Assembly: GCF_020852195.1 (NCBI RefSeq)
Contig: NZ_JADZBI010000081.1
Coordinates: 1 to 36,797, forward strand
From: Hyphomicrobium sp.
GTDB lineage: Bacteria; Pseudomonadota; Alphaproteobacteria; Rhizobiales; Hyphomicrobiaceae
Direction of reading: 5' to 3'
Length of the DNA stretch: 36,797 bases
The translations under genes were made by a program, and so were the position numbers. Each line of letters opens with the position of its first letter. Within the stretch, counting starts at the first letter, position 1. Shown one piece after another: positions 1 through 7,897 of the stretch. Below the pieces are notes generated by a model, which saw only the letters and a program-made list of their open reading frames with translations, did no database searches and was not told the origin of the DNA.

Positions 1-829
1 CGGCGACGGGGAGGGGCAGCGCGGGGTCGAGATCGCGACCGGCAAGCCGGTCGTCATCGGCTCCATCGAGAAGATGTCGAAGTCGAAGAAGAACCTCGTC
101 GATCCGGACGACATCATCGAGGGCTGGGGTGCGGACTGCGCGCGCTGGTTCATGCTCTCGGACAGCCCGCCCGAGCGCGACGTTGTATGGACGGAGGCCG
201 GCATCCAGGGCGCGGGGCGGTTCATCCAGCGGGCCTGGCGCGTGGTCGACGATCTGGCCGACAAGGCTGCGCCGGCGTCCGTGCCGGGCGCCGCCGGGGC
301 GCCGCCAGCGCTCTCGGCAGAGGCCCTGGCCCTCAGGCGGGCGGCGCACAAGGCCACCCATGCCGTGGCGCAGAGCATCGAGGGCCTGCGCTTCAACGTG
401 GCCGTGGCGCAGATCTATGAATTTACCAATGTCTTGTCGGCTGCACTGGCCAAGTTTCCGGCAGGAAGCAAGACCAGCAAAGACTTCGCATGGGTATTCC
501 GGGAAGCGGGTGAACTATTCGTGCAGATGATCGGGCCGATGATGCCTCACCTCGGCGAGGAATGCTGGGCGCGGCTCGGATACAACACTTTGCTCGCCAA
601 TCAGCCCTGGCCGGCGGTGGATGCCGGGTTGCTCGTTGACGATAAGATCACCATTGCCGTACAGGTGAATGGCAAGCGCCGCGACGAGCTTCTCATCGCG
701 CGCGACGCTGCGGAAGACGAGGTCAAGGCGGCAGCCCTGAAGCTCGACCCCGTAGTGCGGGCGCTCGAGGGACGGCCACCGAAGAAGATCATCGTCGTGC
801 CGCAAAGAATTGTGAATGTCGTCGCCTAG
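1..829 (+). CDS. leuS: Leucyl-tRNA synthetase, C-terminal part (5' end outside window)
   Basis: This is the carboxy-terminal third of a class I leucyl-tRNA synthetase, which charges tRNA-Leu in the cytoplasm. The reading frame is open from base 2 and already inside the catalytic domain. The class I signature KMSKSKKN is encoded at about 71-94 and is followed by the LeuRS-typical stretch DPDDIIEGWGADCARWFML. After that come the helical anticodon-binding domain and the small C-terminal domain (KITIAVQVNGKRR). The stop codon TAG is at 827-829. The next genes, lptE and holA, keep the order known from many alphaproteobacteria. The first two-thirds of the protein are missing only because the window starts here; there is no sign of a broken gene. 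The identification is close to certain. Confidence 0.97.
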   Translation, partial: GDGEGQRGVEIATGKPVVIGSIEKMSKSKKNLVDPDDIIEGWGADCARWFMLSDSPPERDVVWTEAGIQGAGRFIQRAWRVVDDLADKAAPASVPGAAGAPPALSAEALALRRAAHKATHAVAQSIEGLRFNVAVAQIYEFTNVLSAALAKFPAGSKTSKDFAWVFREAGELFVQMIGPMMPHLGEECWARLGYNTLLANQPWPAVDAGLLVDDKITIAVQVNGKRRDELLIARDAAEDEVKAAALKLDPVVRALEGRPPKKIIVVPQRIVNVVA

Positions 830-955
830 AGCGTGTGTACGCTCCAGGTCTTTGATGAGACCGGTGATTTTCGCTTCGGATTGACGGGGTCCGAGGCGAT
901 CATGGTCGAGGGGCAAGACGGGACCATGCGTTCGCGCGTCGGAGCAAGGAGCGCC

Positions 956-1513
956 GTGAACCGGAGGGCTTTCCATCCGGCAGGCCGTTGGCGCAGCGCA
1001 TCGCGGCTGGTTCTGGCCGCTCTCCTGGTTGCGCCTGTCCTCGCTGCTTGCGGCAACGGCGGCTTCCGCCCGCTCTACGGCAGCGCAGGCATCGGTGGAG
1101 CCAATGCCGACGAGCGCCTGGCCAAGGTCTCGGTGGTGACCATTCCCGGCCGCGTCGGCCAGCAGATCCGCAACGAGCTCATCTTCCTGGCCACCGGCGG
1201 CGGTGGCGAGGCCGTGCAGCCCGACATGCGGCTCGAGGTGGCCATCCGCGAGAGCGTGACGTCGAGCCTTGTTCGTCTCGACGGCGAGTCCGGCAGCCAG
1301 ATCTATAACGTCGAGGCGAACTTCCAGCTCGTGCGCATCTCGGATCGCTCGGTGGTGCTCAAGGGGACCAGCTTCGGGCGCGCGGCCTTCGAGCGCAACA
1401 AGTCGATCTTCTCCAACGTGCGCGCGCGCGAGGACGCCGAGAACCGCGCGGCGAAGGTCGTCGGCGAGGATCTCAAGGCGCGGCTCTCCGCCTATCTCGC
1501 AGGCGCCGCCTAG
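956..1513 (+). CDS. lptE: LPS-assembly lipoprotein LptE
   Basis: This is the outer-membrane lipoprotein that plugs the LptD barrel and helps deliver lipopolysaccharide to the cell surface. From the GTG at 956 the product is 185 residues, with a basic start (RR, R, R), a hydrophobic stretch and a lipobox LAAC with the lipidated Cys at residue 32. The next residues (GNGGFRPLYG) match the LptE start, and RVGQQIRNEL is typical of the family. I chose GTG 956 because AAGGAG lies four bases upstream and the signal peptide then has normal length. In-frame starts at 926 (ATG), 902 (ATG) and 833 (GTG) are possible but lengthen the n-region. Two small hairpins (829-844 and 847-862) lie just after the leuS stop. 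The gene sits between leuS and holA, as in related genomes. Confidence 0.88.
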   Translation: MNRRAFHPAGRWRSASRLVLAALLVAPVLAACGNGGFRPLYGSAGIGGANADERLAKVSVVTIPGRVGQQIRNELIFLATGGGGEAVQPDMRLEVAIRESVTSSLVRLDGESGSQIYNVEANFQLVRISDRSVVLKGTSFGRAAFERNKSIFSNVRAREDAENRAAKVVGEDLKARLSAYLAGAA

Positions 1514-1527
1514 GCCGCCTATCCATC

Positions 1528-2574
1528 ATGGTTGCCGTCAAGGCGCATCAGGCCCAGGCGTTCCTCTCCTCCCCCGACCCCAAGATCCGCGCGGTGCTGT
1601 TCTTCGGCTCCGATGCCGGACTCGTCAGCGAGCGCGCGCAGGCGCTGGCAAAGGCTGCGGCGGCGCGCTTCGATCCGCCGGGGGAGCTGATCCGCCTCGA
1701 CGACAGCGATCTCGATGCGGACCCGGACCGGCTGGCCGTCGAGCTCGGCACCGTCGCCATGTTCGGCGGACCCAAGATCGTGCGCGCGACGGCGGGCCGG
1801 CGCGTGACGGCGCAGGCGCTGAAGCCGCTCCTCGACGGGAACCTCATCGAAGGCGTGCTGATCGTCGAGGCCGGCAACCTCAGGCCCGACGAGTCGCTGC
1901 GCACACTGTTCGAGAAGGCGCCCGCGGCGGCGGCCGTCGCCTGCTACGCGGATGCGGCGCAGGACCTCGAGACGCTGATCCGGGACATGGTGCGTGAGGC
2001 GGGCGCCACGATCACGCCCGAGGCCCGCCAGGCGCTGGTGGATCGCCTGGGAGCGGACCGGGCGCTGTCGCGCGGCGAGATCGAGAAGCTCCTGCTCTAC
2101 GTCGGCTCGCGCGCCGAGATCGGCGTCGAGGACGTGGAGGCCGTGGTTGGGGATGTGTCGGAGCTGGCGCTCGAGCGCATTACCTTCGCCGCGGCGTCCG
2201 GGCAGATGCAGCGCGCGGTGGCGGAATGCGGGCGCGCCGTCTCGTCGGGCGAGGGCGCGCAGGCCATCATCGCCGCCACGCAACGGCACTTCCAGCGGCT
2301 GCATCGGGTGCGCGCGGCGGTGGACCGGGGCACCAGCCTGGACGAGGCGCTGCGCCAGATGCGTCCGCCCCTGCATTTCAAGCAGAAGGATGCGTTCGCG
2401 GCGCAGTGCCGGATGTGGACCACGCCGCGGCTTACGGAAGCGCTGAAGCGCATCTCGGGCACCGCGCGGGCCGCGCGCCTCACGAGCACGCTCGAAGAGC
2501 CACTGTCGGAACGGCTCCTGATGGGGCTGGCCATGATGGTGAGGGACGGGACAGGTCCGGGCCGCACACGGTGA
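1528..2574 (+). CDS. holA: DNA polymerase III delta subunit
   Basis: This is the delta subunit of the DNA polymerase III clamp loader, which opens the beta sliding clamp during replication. It is 348 residues, the normal length for HolA. The N-terminal region is typical (FLSSPDPKIRAVLFFGSDAGL, quoted in part), followed by the degenerate AAA+-like fold and the helical C-terminal collar domain (RHFQRLHRVRAAVDRG, then HFKQKDAF). It begins 14 bases after the lptE stop, so the two genes are probably co-transcribed with leuS. The family has no catalytic signature of its own, so the call rests on overall sequence, length and the conserved leuS-lptE-holA order. Confidence 0.92.
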   Translation: MVAVKAHQAQAFLSSPDPKIRAVLFFGSDAGLVSERAQALAKAAAARFDPPGELIRLDDSDLDADPDRLAVELGTVAMFGGPKIVRATAGRRVTAQALKPLLDGNLIEGVLIVEAGNLRPDESLRTLFEKAPAAAAVACYADAAQDLETLIRDMVREAGATITPEARQALVDRLGADRALSRGEIEKLLLYVGSRAEIGVEDVEAVVGDVSELALERITFAAASGQMQRAVAECGRAVSSGEGAQAIIAATQRHFQRLHRVRAAVDRGTSLDEALRQMRPPLHFKQKDAFAAQCRMWTTPRLTEALKRISGTARAARLTSTLEEPLSERLLMGLAMMVRDGTGPGRTR

Positions 2575-2677
2575 GCACGCGACGATCGGGAGCAGGCGCT
2601 CGTCACAAGGTGACGTTGCGCAAGCAAAGGCCGTGCCTATAGTGCGCGGCTGCATTCTGGGCGAGGAGAGAGGGAAT

Positions 2678-3676
2678 ATGCCAGGGACATTCGATGTGGT
2701 CGCGATCGGCAACGCGATCGTCGACATCATCGGCCGCTGCGACGACGGGTTCCTGGACCGCCATGGGGCGCCCAAGGGGCATATGCGCCTCGTCGACACG
2801 GAGACGATCGCCAGCATCTACAAGGACATGGGACCGGCCATCGAGATCTCGGGCGGCTCGGCGGCCAACACGGTGGTCGGCGTCGCCTCGCTCGGCGGGC
2901 GCGCGGCATTCATCGGCAAGGTGGCCGAGGACGAGTTCGGGCGCATCTTCCGCCACGACATCGGCGCTTCGGGTGTGACGTTCAAGACGCCGGCCGTGGT
3001 GGATACGAGCCGTGCCACCTCGCGCTCGCTCATTCTCGTCACGCCCGACGGACAGCGGACGATGAACACGTTCCTCGGCATCAGCACCGATCTCGACCAG
3101 GGCGAGGTGGATCCTGAGATCGTCAGGAACTCTAACATCGTCTATCTCGAGGGCTATCTGTTCGACCGGGACGAGGCGAAAGCGGCGTTCCGGCAGGCGG
3201 TGGAGATCGCCAACGATGCCGGGCGACGCGTGGCGCTGACACTCTCCGACTCTTTTTGCGTCAACCGGCATCGGGACGAGTTCCTGGCGCTGATCCGCTC
3301 CGGCATCGGCATCCTGTTCGCCAACGAGAGCGAGATCCTGGCGCTCTACGAGACCAGCAGCTTCGACGAGGCCATGAAGCATGTGGCCCGCGATACGCGG
3401 CTCGCCGTGCTGACGCGCAGCGAGAAGGGCTCGGTGATTGTGTCCGAGGGCACGCCGGTCCTCGTCTCCGCGGAGCCCGTGGCGAAGGTGGTGGATACCA
3501 CCGGGGCCGGCGATCTCTATGCTGCGGGCTTCCTGTTCGGGCTGGCCAGGGGCTACGACCTGAAGGCGGCCGGGCAGCTCGGAAGCTTCGCCGCGGCGGA
3601 GATCATCGGGCAGATGGGCGCGCGACCGGAGGTGAAGCTCTCGCACCTCGCGCGCATGCGCGGGTTCATTGCGTGA
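2678..3676 (+). CDS. PfkB-family sugar/nucleoside kinase, probable adenosine kinase
   Basis: This is a ribokinase-fold (PfkB) kinase of 332 residues. It has the glycine-rich substrate motif GGSAANTVVG (residues 59-68) and the second PfkB signature DTTGAGD (273-279), whose last Asp (D279) is the catalytic base that activates the substrate hydroxyl. Family knowledge and the N-terminal pattern DVVAIGNAIVDII favour an adenosine-kinase-like member acting in purine salvage, but a sugar kinase cannot be excluded from sequence alone. I chose ATG 2678 because a purine-rich ribosome site (GAGGAGAGAGGG) stands just in front of it. The frame extends upstream to 2633 without such support. It is about 100 bases downstream of holA and could belong to the same transcript or have its own promoter. 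Confidence 0.85.
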   Translation: MPGTFDVVAIGNAIVDIIGRCDDGFLDRHGAPKGHMRLVDTETIASIYKDMGPAIEISGGSAANTVVGVASLGGRAAFIGKVAEDEFGRIFRHDIGASGVTFKTPAVVDTSRATSRSLILVTPDGQRTMNTFLGISTDLDQGEVDPEIVRNSNIVYLEGYLFDRDEAKAAFRQAVEIANDAGRRVALTLSDSFCVNRHRDEFLALIRSGIGILFANESEILALYETSSFDEAMKHVARDTRLAVLTRSEKGSVIVSEGTPVLVSAEPVAKVVDTTGAGDLYAAGFLFGLARGYDLKAAGQLGSFAAAEIIGQMGARPEVKLSHLARMRGFIA

Positions 3677-3819
3677 GCCATACGAGGCGTCTGGGGGAAA
3701 TCCCGCATTCGAGCCCTACACGGTTTGTTCCGAAGACATACAAGTCGAGGAATCTTTTTCGCAACAACTCTTAGCCTGACTGCATTTCTTATTGGCTTCT
3801 CTTGTTTTTCTCCTTTGCA

Positions 3820-3835
3820 AAGGAGGCGAACCTCA
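3820..3835. promoter_or_regulatory. Perfect 16-bp palindrome upstream of the AT-hook/HTH gene
   Basis: CTCCTTTG is followed directly by its exact reverse complement CAAAGGAG, in a locally AT-rich stretch, 43 bases before the ATG at 3879. It has no T-run after it on the + strand, so it is not an ordinary terminator for the kinase gene upstream. The position suits an operator, perhaps for the DNA-binding protein encoded next to it, but that is inference. Confidence 0.4.
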
Positions 3836-3878
3836 TCAAGATTCACATCAATCGAATCGTGATGAATGGATCCTGGTC

Positions 3879-4427
3879 ATGCCTTCCGACTACGCGCGCC
3901 GCGGCCGACCCAGAGGCAGCGGACTCGATGACCGTGGTCAGCTCCGCCGCATCGTGGAGCTGCTCGAGGCAGACCCGAACCTGAAGCCGACGACGGCCAT
4001 CAAGGCCATCGGCATCTCCGATCCCTCAACCATTCGCAGGCTAAGAGACAAGCTCAAGACCGAGATGAACGGTGCACCTACGGGCGCGCACAGCGGTGGA
4101 TACCGCGGACGATCGGCAGAGCTTCTCGATGCGCGCCGTGAGGCCGTGCCTGCACAAGGCGGTGCCACCCTGGGCCCGGCTGCTTCAGGCGGCCTGGCCC
4201 AGGTGGTGCCCGCAACGATGTCGGAGGCTCAGCTCTCCTGGTTTACGCATTGGTGCGCGTTGGGCCTCTCCGCGGTCTCGTCGACCGTCGAAGCGCAAAT
4301 GGCCATGATGGACGATTTCCTGCGTGTACCACAGGTTGCGTCGGCGTTGCGTCAGCAGCTTTTGTTGAATGATGTCGCGAAAGCGTTCTGTCCCAAGCGT
4401 TCCGATACCCGAACCACTCTTCACTGA
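3879..4427 (+). CDS. Uncharacterised protein with AT-hook-like motif, HTH and phasin-like tail
   Basis: I do not recognise this 182-residue protein. Its start is basic and contains RRGRPRG (residues 7-13), which matches the AT-hook core GRP flanked by Arg. Residues 20-62 look like a helix-turn-helix (IVELLEADPN, then PTTAIKAIGISDPSTIRRLR). Residues 65-115 are rich in Gly and Ala and probably disordered. The tail (116-172) is helical, with SWFTHWCALGLSAVSSTVEA and then PQVASALRQQ; its Trp, Met and Gln content recalls phasins, proteins that coat polyhydroxyalkanoate granules. ATG 3879 is preferred because the basic motif follows it; the ribosome site is weak. The gene stands alone, with a palindrome upstream and a terminator downstream. 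A DNA-binding role is a reasonable inference; a granule link is speculative. Confidence 0.65.
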   Translation: MPSDYARRGRPRGSGLDDRGQLRRIVELLEADPNLKPTTAIKAIGISDPSTIRRLRDKLKTEMNGAPTGAHSGGYRGRSAELLDARREAVPAQGGATLGPAASGGLAQVVPATMSEAQLSWFTHWCALGLSAVSSTVEAQMAMMDDFLRVPQVASALRQQLLLNDVAKAFCPKRSDTRTTLH

Positions 4428-4446
4428 CATTGCCTAGCACTACCTC

Positions 4447-4472
4447 AGGCCGCACCCCAAGCGGCCTTTTTT
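4447..4472 (+). terminator. Rho-independent terminator
   Basis: The stem AGGCCGC (4447-4453) pairs perfectly with GCGGCCT (4461-4467) across a seven-base loop and is followed by a run of T to 4472. It lies 19 bases after the stop of the AT-hook/HTH gene and ends that one-gene transcript. It is the clearest intrinsic terminator in the window. Confidence 0.88.
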
Positions 4473-4570
4473 CATGGCTGCCGGGTGTCGCCGCATCGCG
4501 AATGCTTCCGCGAGGCGCCGTGCTGATCCGTCGAGCTGCCCATTCGCCGAAATGGATGGTGTGGAGACTT

Positions 4571-4599
4571 GCGTGGGTGCCGGCCTTCGCCGGCATGAC
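4571..4599 (+). repeat. 29-base palindromic repeat, copy 1 (identical form)
   Basis: The element is GCGTGGGTGCCGGC, then CTTC, then GCCGGCATGAC; TGCCGGC and GCCGGCA form a 7-bp stem over CTTC. The same 29 bases recur without change at 14557-14585 and 18748-18776. It faces an inverted relative at 4634. The stretch 4473-4753 has no gene that I can support; it holds this repeat pair. Confidence 0.85.
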
Positions 4600-4633
4600 G
4601 TCAAGTTTGTGGGCGCCGACCGCCACCAATTCC

Positions 4634-4684
4634 GTCATCCCGGCGTCATGGCGGAGCCATGCTTCGCATGGACGGCCGGGATCC
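4634..4684 (-). repeat. 51-base palindromic repeat (GTCATCCCGGCG to GGCCGGGATCC)
   Basis: The outer arms begin GTCATCCCGGC and end GGCCGGGATCC, with an inner hairpin CCATGCTTCGCATGG. Its reverse complement matches 9363-9413 with a single difference over 51 bases, and 21682-21732 more loosely. It lies just beyond the 3' end of argE (on the - strand) and forms an inverted pair with the repeat at 4571. Confidence 0.85.
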
Positions 4685-4753
4685 TCGCCAGTTTCCGCGA
4701 GCACGACGTTCGAAGGATGCGCTTCGTCATCAGCGTTCTGCCATGCACTCGGT

Positions 4754-5911
4754 CTACGTCTCGGCCCAGTCGGCAAGGCGGGTGAGGAAGGCGAGGCAGC
4801 GCTCGATCTCGGAGACGGTGATCCACTCGTCGGCCGTGTGCGCCTGGGCGATGTCGCCTGGCCCGCAGACGACGGCCGCAACGCCGCCGTCCTGAAATAG
4901 GCCGGCTTCGGTGGCGTAGGACACGGCGCTGGTGGCGTTCTCGCCGGCGAGCTTGAGCGCCAGGGCCACGATGTCGGAGGCCGAGTCGGCAGCGAAAGGC
5001 GGCACCTGGTTGACACGGCAGATGGTGATGGCGGCCTCGGGCGCAATGCGCCGCATGGCAGGAAGGCAGGCGTCGTTCGCGAAGTCGGCGAGGCGGCGCT
5101 CGATGGCTTCGATGTCGAGGCCGGGCATGGCGCGGATGTCGAACACGAAGCGGCACGAGGCTGGTACGATGTTGGCGGCGATGCCGCCCGAGATCTCGGT
5201 CACCTGCAGCGTCGGGTAGGGCGGCGTGAAGCGAAGGTCGGGCGGCTGCGCGGCCAGCTCGGCCTCGATCTCGCCGAGCTTGCCGATGAGGCGCGCGGCG
5301 GCCGCGATGGCGTTGACGCCGAGATGCGCCATGCTCGAGTGCGCGGCTCGGCCCGTGACCTCGACGCTCCAGCGCACGGGGCCCTTGTGGGCGTCGACGA
5401 CGGCCATCGATGTCGGCTCGCCGACGATCACGGCGCGCGGTTTCACCAGCCTGTCGCCCAGCTCCGCGATCATCGGGCGCACGCCCGTGCAGCCGACCTC
5501 CTCGTCGTAGGAGAAGAGGATGTGCACCGGCACCTTCAGCTGGCGGCGCTTGAGCTCCGGCACCATGGCCAGCACGCAGGCGAGGTAGCCCTTCATGTCG
5601 GCGGTGCCGCGGCCGTAGAGGCGTCCGTGCTCTTCGCGCAGGGTGAACGGATCGCTCGTCCAGGCGGCGGGATCGGCGGGAACAACGTCGGTGTGGCCCG
5701 AGAGCCCTATGCCCGCGACGTCCTCGGGGCCGATGGTGGCGAACAGCGATGCCTTCTCGCCGTCGGCCGTCGGCACGAGGTGCGCGGCGATGCCGTGCCC
5801 GGCGATGTAGGCCTCGACGAAGCTCACGAGGGCGCGGTTCGATTTGTGGCTGGTGGTATCGAAGGCGACGAGACGGGACAGGATCTCGATCGCTGCAGGT
5901 ACGTCGGGCAT
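4754..5911 (-). CDS. argE: Acetylornithine deacetylase
   Basis: This is an M20-family metallohydrolase that removes the acetyl group from N-acetylornithine in arginine synthesis. It is 385 residues. The metal-site motifs are visible in order: SGHTDVVP, GRGTADMKG, SYDEEVGC and, near the end, the His in QAHTADEW. The spacing and the phrases KGPVRWSVEVTGRAAHSS and FVFDIRAMPG point to ArgE rather than DapE, whose own gene is at 11039-12211. The ATG at 5911 is five bases after the apaG stop, so the two are co-transcribed. The frame runs on upstream through apaG, but only as its shadow. The TAG stop lies about 70 bases from the repeat at 4634-4684. Confidence 0.93.
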   Translation of the reverse strand: MPDVPAAIEILSRLVAFDTTSHKSNRALVSFVEAYIAGHGIAAHLVPTADGEKASLFATIGPEDVAGIGLSGHTDVVPADPAAWTSDPFTLREEHGRLYGRGTADMKGYLACVLAMVPELKRRQLKVPVHILFSYDEEVGCTGVRPMIAELGDRLVKPRAVIVGEPTSMAVVDAHKGPVRWSVEVTGRAAHSSMAHLGVNAIAAAARLIGKLGEIEAELAAQPPDLRFTPPYPTLQVTEISGGIAANIVPASCRFVFDIRAMPGLDIEAIERRLADFANDACLPAMRRIAPEAAITICRVNQVPPFAADSASDIVALALKLAGENATSAVSYATEAGLFQDGGVAAVVCGPGDIAQAHTADEWITVSEIERCLAFLTRLADWAET

Positions 5912-5916
5912 CGGTC

Positions 5917-6324
5917 TCAGTTCACGCTGCGCGTCGCGTAGGGGCTGTCGAGCGAGAAAGCCGGAATGGCGACGTCGAACAGCCGGCCCCCCTCGTCGGT
6001 CATCTGATAGCTGCCCCCCATGATGCCCGACGGCGTCGAGAGAGGGCAGCCCGACGAATAAGTGAACGACTGGCCGGGCGGGATGACCGGGGTCTGCCCG
6101 ACGACGCCCGGCCCGCGTACTTCCTCCGTCTTGCCGTAAGCGTCGGTGATGCGCCAGATGCGGCTCTTGAGCTGGACGGTGTGCTCGCTCTCGTTGGCGA
6201 TCTCGATGGTGTAGATCCAGAAGAAATAGCCCTCGTCCGGAGTCGACTGGTCCTCCGAGTACTCGGGCGTGACGCGGATGCGGATGCCGTGCGTCACCTG
6301 CTCGTATGGGGTCTCGTCGCTCAC
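5917..6324 (-). CDS. apaG: ApaG-domain protein
   Basis: This is a small beta-sandwich protein of 135 residues, the usual size for stand-alone ApaG. Characteristic sequences are IRIRVTPEYSEDQS near the start, YTIEIANES, LKSRIWRITDAYG, and PVIPPGQSFTYSSGCPLSTP in the second half. The family has been linked to cobalt/magnesium resistance and to dinucleoside polyphosphate metabolism in enterobacteria, but its biochemical role is not settled. The gene lies between metZ and argE on the same strand. A 240-base gap from metZ is largely occupied by the long repeat at 6413-6550, so apaG-argE may be transcribed from the metZ promoter by read-through or from a separate start. Confidence 0.93.
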   Translation of the reverse strand: MSDETPYEQVTHGIRIRVTPEYSEDQSTPDEGYFFWIYTIEIANESEHTVQLKSRIWRITDAYGKTEEVRGPGVVGQTPVIPPGQSFTYSSGCPLSTPSGIMGGSYQMTDEGGRLFDVAIPAFSLDSPYATRSVN

Positions 6325-6412
6325 CGGGCGGTCCGTCGCTGGTTTCCGCGAGCATTACCACGGCGCGAGGCGGCAGCGTCAATGTCTTTGCCGAGCAGGG
6401 CCCGGCTGACGT

Positions 6413-6550
6413 GTCATCCCGGAAACGCGGAGACGCAAGCCGGAGCGCTATCCGGGACCCAGGGGCGCATGGGAGAACGTTGGAGCCCTTGGCTCCTGGG
6501 TTCCGGCTCTATGCAGCGCCGCTTCGCGCCGCTGCATCGGCCGGGATGAC
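6413..6550 (-). repeat. Long form of palindromic repeat, 138 bp, terminal GTCATCCCGG / CCGGGATGAC
   Basis: The element begins GTCATCCCGG and ends with the reverse complement CCGGGATGAC. Its last 50 or so bases, including the hairpin GGCGCCGCTTCGCGCCGCTG in its sister copy, are nearly identical to 9468-9533, which lacks the middle portion. It starts 14 bases beyond the metZ stop and fills most of the metZ-apaG gap, where no gene is visible. Confidence 0.82.
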
Positions 6551-6564
6551 AGGTGGAGCCGGGG

Positions 6565-7782
6565 TCAGGCGCGGGCGGTGGTGATGGCGGCTTCCAAGTC
6601 CGCCAGCAGGTCGCGCTCGTTCTCGAGGCCGACGGAGAGGCGCAGCATGCCGTCCGTGATGCCGAGCTCGGCGCGCGCCTCCGGGCCGATGCGGTAGTGG
6701 GTCGTCGTCGCGGGGTGCGTGATGATGCTCTTGGCGTCGCCCAGGTTGTTGGAAATCTTGATGATCTTGAGCGTGTTCTGCAGGCGGAAGGCCGCCTCCT
6801 TGCCGCCTTCGACCTCGAACGCGATCATCTGGCCGCCGCCCGTCATCTGCTTCTTCACGATGGTGGCCTGGGGGTGATCGGGGCGGCCGCAGTAGATCAC
6901 GCGCGTGACGCCTTTCAGGGCGGCGAGGCCGTCGGCGAGGAAGGCGGCGTTGGCGCTTTGCGCTTTGACGCGGATCGGTAGCGTCTCGAGCCCCTTCAGC
7001 ATCACCCAGGCGTTGAACGGGGAGAGCGAGGGGCCGGTCTGGCGGATGAAGTCCTGCAGGTAGTCGGCGAGGAACTTCTCCGTGCAGAGCACGGCGCCGC
7101 CGAGGCAGCGGCCCTGGCCGTCGATGTGCTTGGTGGCGGAGTAGACGACCACGTCCGCGCCGTGCGCGAGCGGCCGCTGCAGCATGGGCGTCGCGAACAC
7201 GTTGTCGACGACGGTGGTGATGCCGTGCTCCTTCGCGAGTGCCGAGACGGCCGCGATATCGACGAGGTCGAGAGTCGGGTTGGCCGGCGTCTCGAAGAAG
7301 AAGGCTTTGGTGTTGGGGCGGACCGCGGCTTTCCAGTTTTCGATGTCGCGGCCGTCGATCAGCGTCATGGCGATGCCGAAGCGCGGACACAGGGTCTCGA
7401 CGATGTAGCGGCAGGAACCGAACATGGCGCGGGCGGCAACGATGTGGTCGCCCGCTTTCAGGAACGAGAGCAGGCCGGCGGTGACAGCGGCCATGCCGGT
7501 CGCCGTGGCGCGGGCCACCTCGGCGCCTTCGAGCAGGCGGATGCGCTCCTCGAACATGGCGACGGTCGGGTTGCCGAAGCGCGAGTACTGGAAGCCCGGG
7601 TCCTCGTTCTTGAAGCGGGCCTCGGCCTGCTCGGCGGAGGCGTAGACGAAGCCCTGCGTCAGAAAGAGCGCCTCCGACGTCTCGCCGAAGCCAGAGCGCA
7701 GGGTGCCGCCGTGCACGAGCTGTGTCTCGGGGCTCCAGCTTGCGGGATCGGCGGAGATGGTCCTGTTCTTGGTTGTGGCCAT
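6565..7782 (-). CDS. metZ: O-succinylhomoserine sulfhydrylase
   Basis: This PLP enzyme of the Cys/Met-metabolism family makes homocysteine directly from O-succinylhomoserine and sulfide. It is 405 residues from the ATG at 7782 (MATTKNRTIS). The family signature around the PLP lysine is VVYSATKHIDGQGRCLGGA; other conserved parts are QYSRFGNPT, ATGMAAVTAG, FFFETPANPTLD and ISNNLGDAKSIITHPATTTH. The last of these places it in the MetZ/MetB group. An ATG at 7803 in the same frame would add seven residues (MRTRGFT) and cannot be ruled out. A SAM-II riboswitch and a terminator-like hairpin lie upstream, so expression should fall when S-adenosylmethionine is plentiful. Downstream on the same strand are apaG and argE. 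Confidence 0.94.
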   Translation of the reverse strand: MATTKNRTISADPASWSPETQLVHGGTLRSGFGETSEALFLTQGFVYASAEQAEARFKNEDPGFQYSRFGNPTVAMFEERIRLLEGAEVARATATGMAAVTAGLLSFLKAGDHIVAARAMFGSCRYIVETLCPRFGIAMTLIDGRDIENWKAAVRPNTKAFFFETPANPTLDLVDIAAVSALAKEHGITTVVDNVFATPMLQRPLAHGADVVVYSATKHIDGQGRCLGGAVLCTEKFLADYLQDFIRQTGPSLSPFNAWVMLKGLETLPIRVKAQSANAAFLADGLAALKGVTRVIYCGRPDHPQATIVKKQMTGGGQMIAFEVEGGKEAAFRLQNTLKIIKISNNLGDAKSIITHPATTTHYRIGPEARAELGITDGMLRLSVGLENERDLLADLEAAITTARA

Positions 7783-7828
7783 GGTGAAGCCCCTTGTGCG
7801 CATGGGGGACGCGTCGCCGCGCCCGCAT

Positions 7829-7885
7829 AGAAAAACCCGGCTGTCCTCCCCGCTTCCATGAGCCAGGGCGGACCAGTCGCCGGGT
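7829..7885 (-). terminator. Terminator-like hairpin in the metZ leader (possible attenuator)
   Basis: On the - strand ACCCGGC (7885-7879) can pair with GCCGGGT (7841-7835), with a further inner GTCC/GGAC pairing. TTTTCT follows directly (7834-7829). This is the form of an intrinsic terminator placed between the SAM-II aptamer and the metZ start. The loop is long, so folding strength is uncertain. Regulation by premature termination is inference. Confidence 0.6.
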
Positions 7886-7897
7886 CACGCGCATGGG

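Noticed and set aside
4430-4900. Small frames with peptide WVPAFAGMT and similar around 4.5, 14.6 and 18.7 kb
   Set aside because: The peptide is just the translation of the palindromic repeat; there is no ribosome site or protein-like context.
6509-7894. 461-codon frame overlapping metZ, starting right after the SAM-II aptamer
   Set aside because: As a protein it is not credible (Arg/His/Pro/Gly-rich, no family features). Only its start codon is of interest and is reported as a finding.
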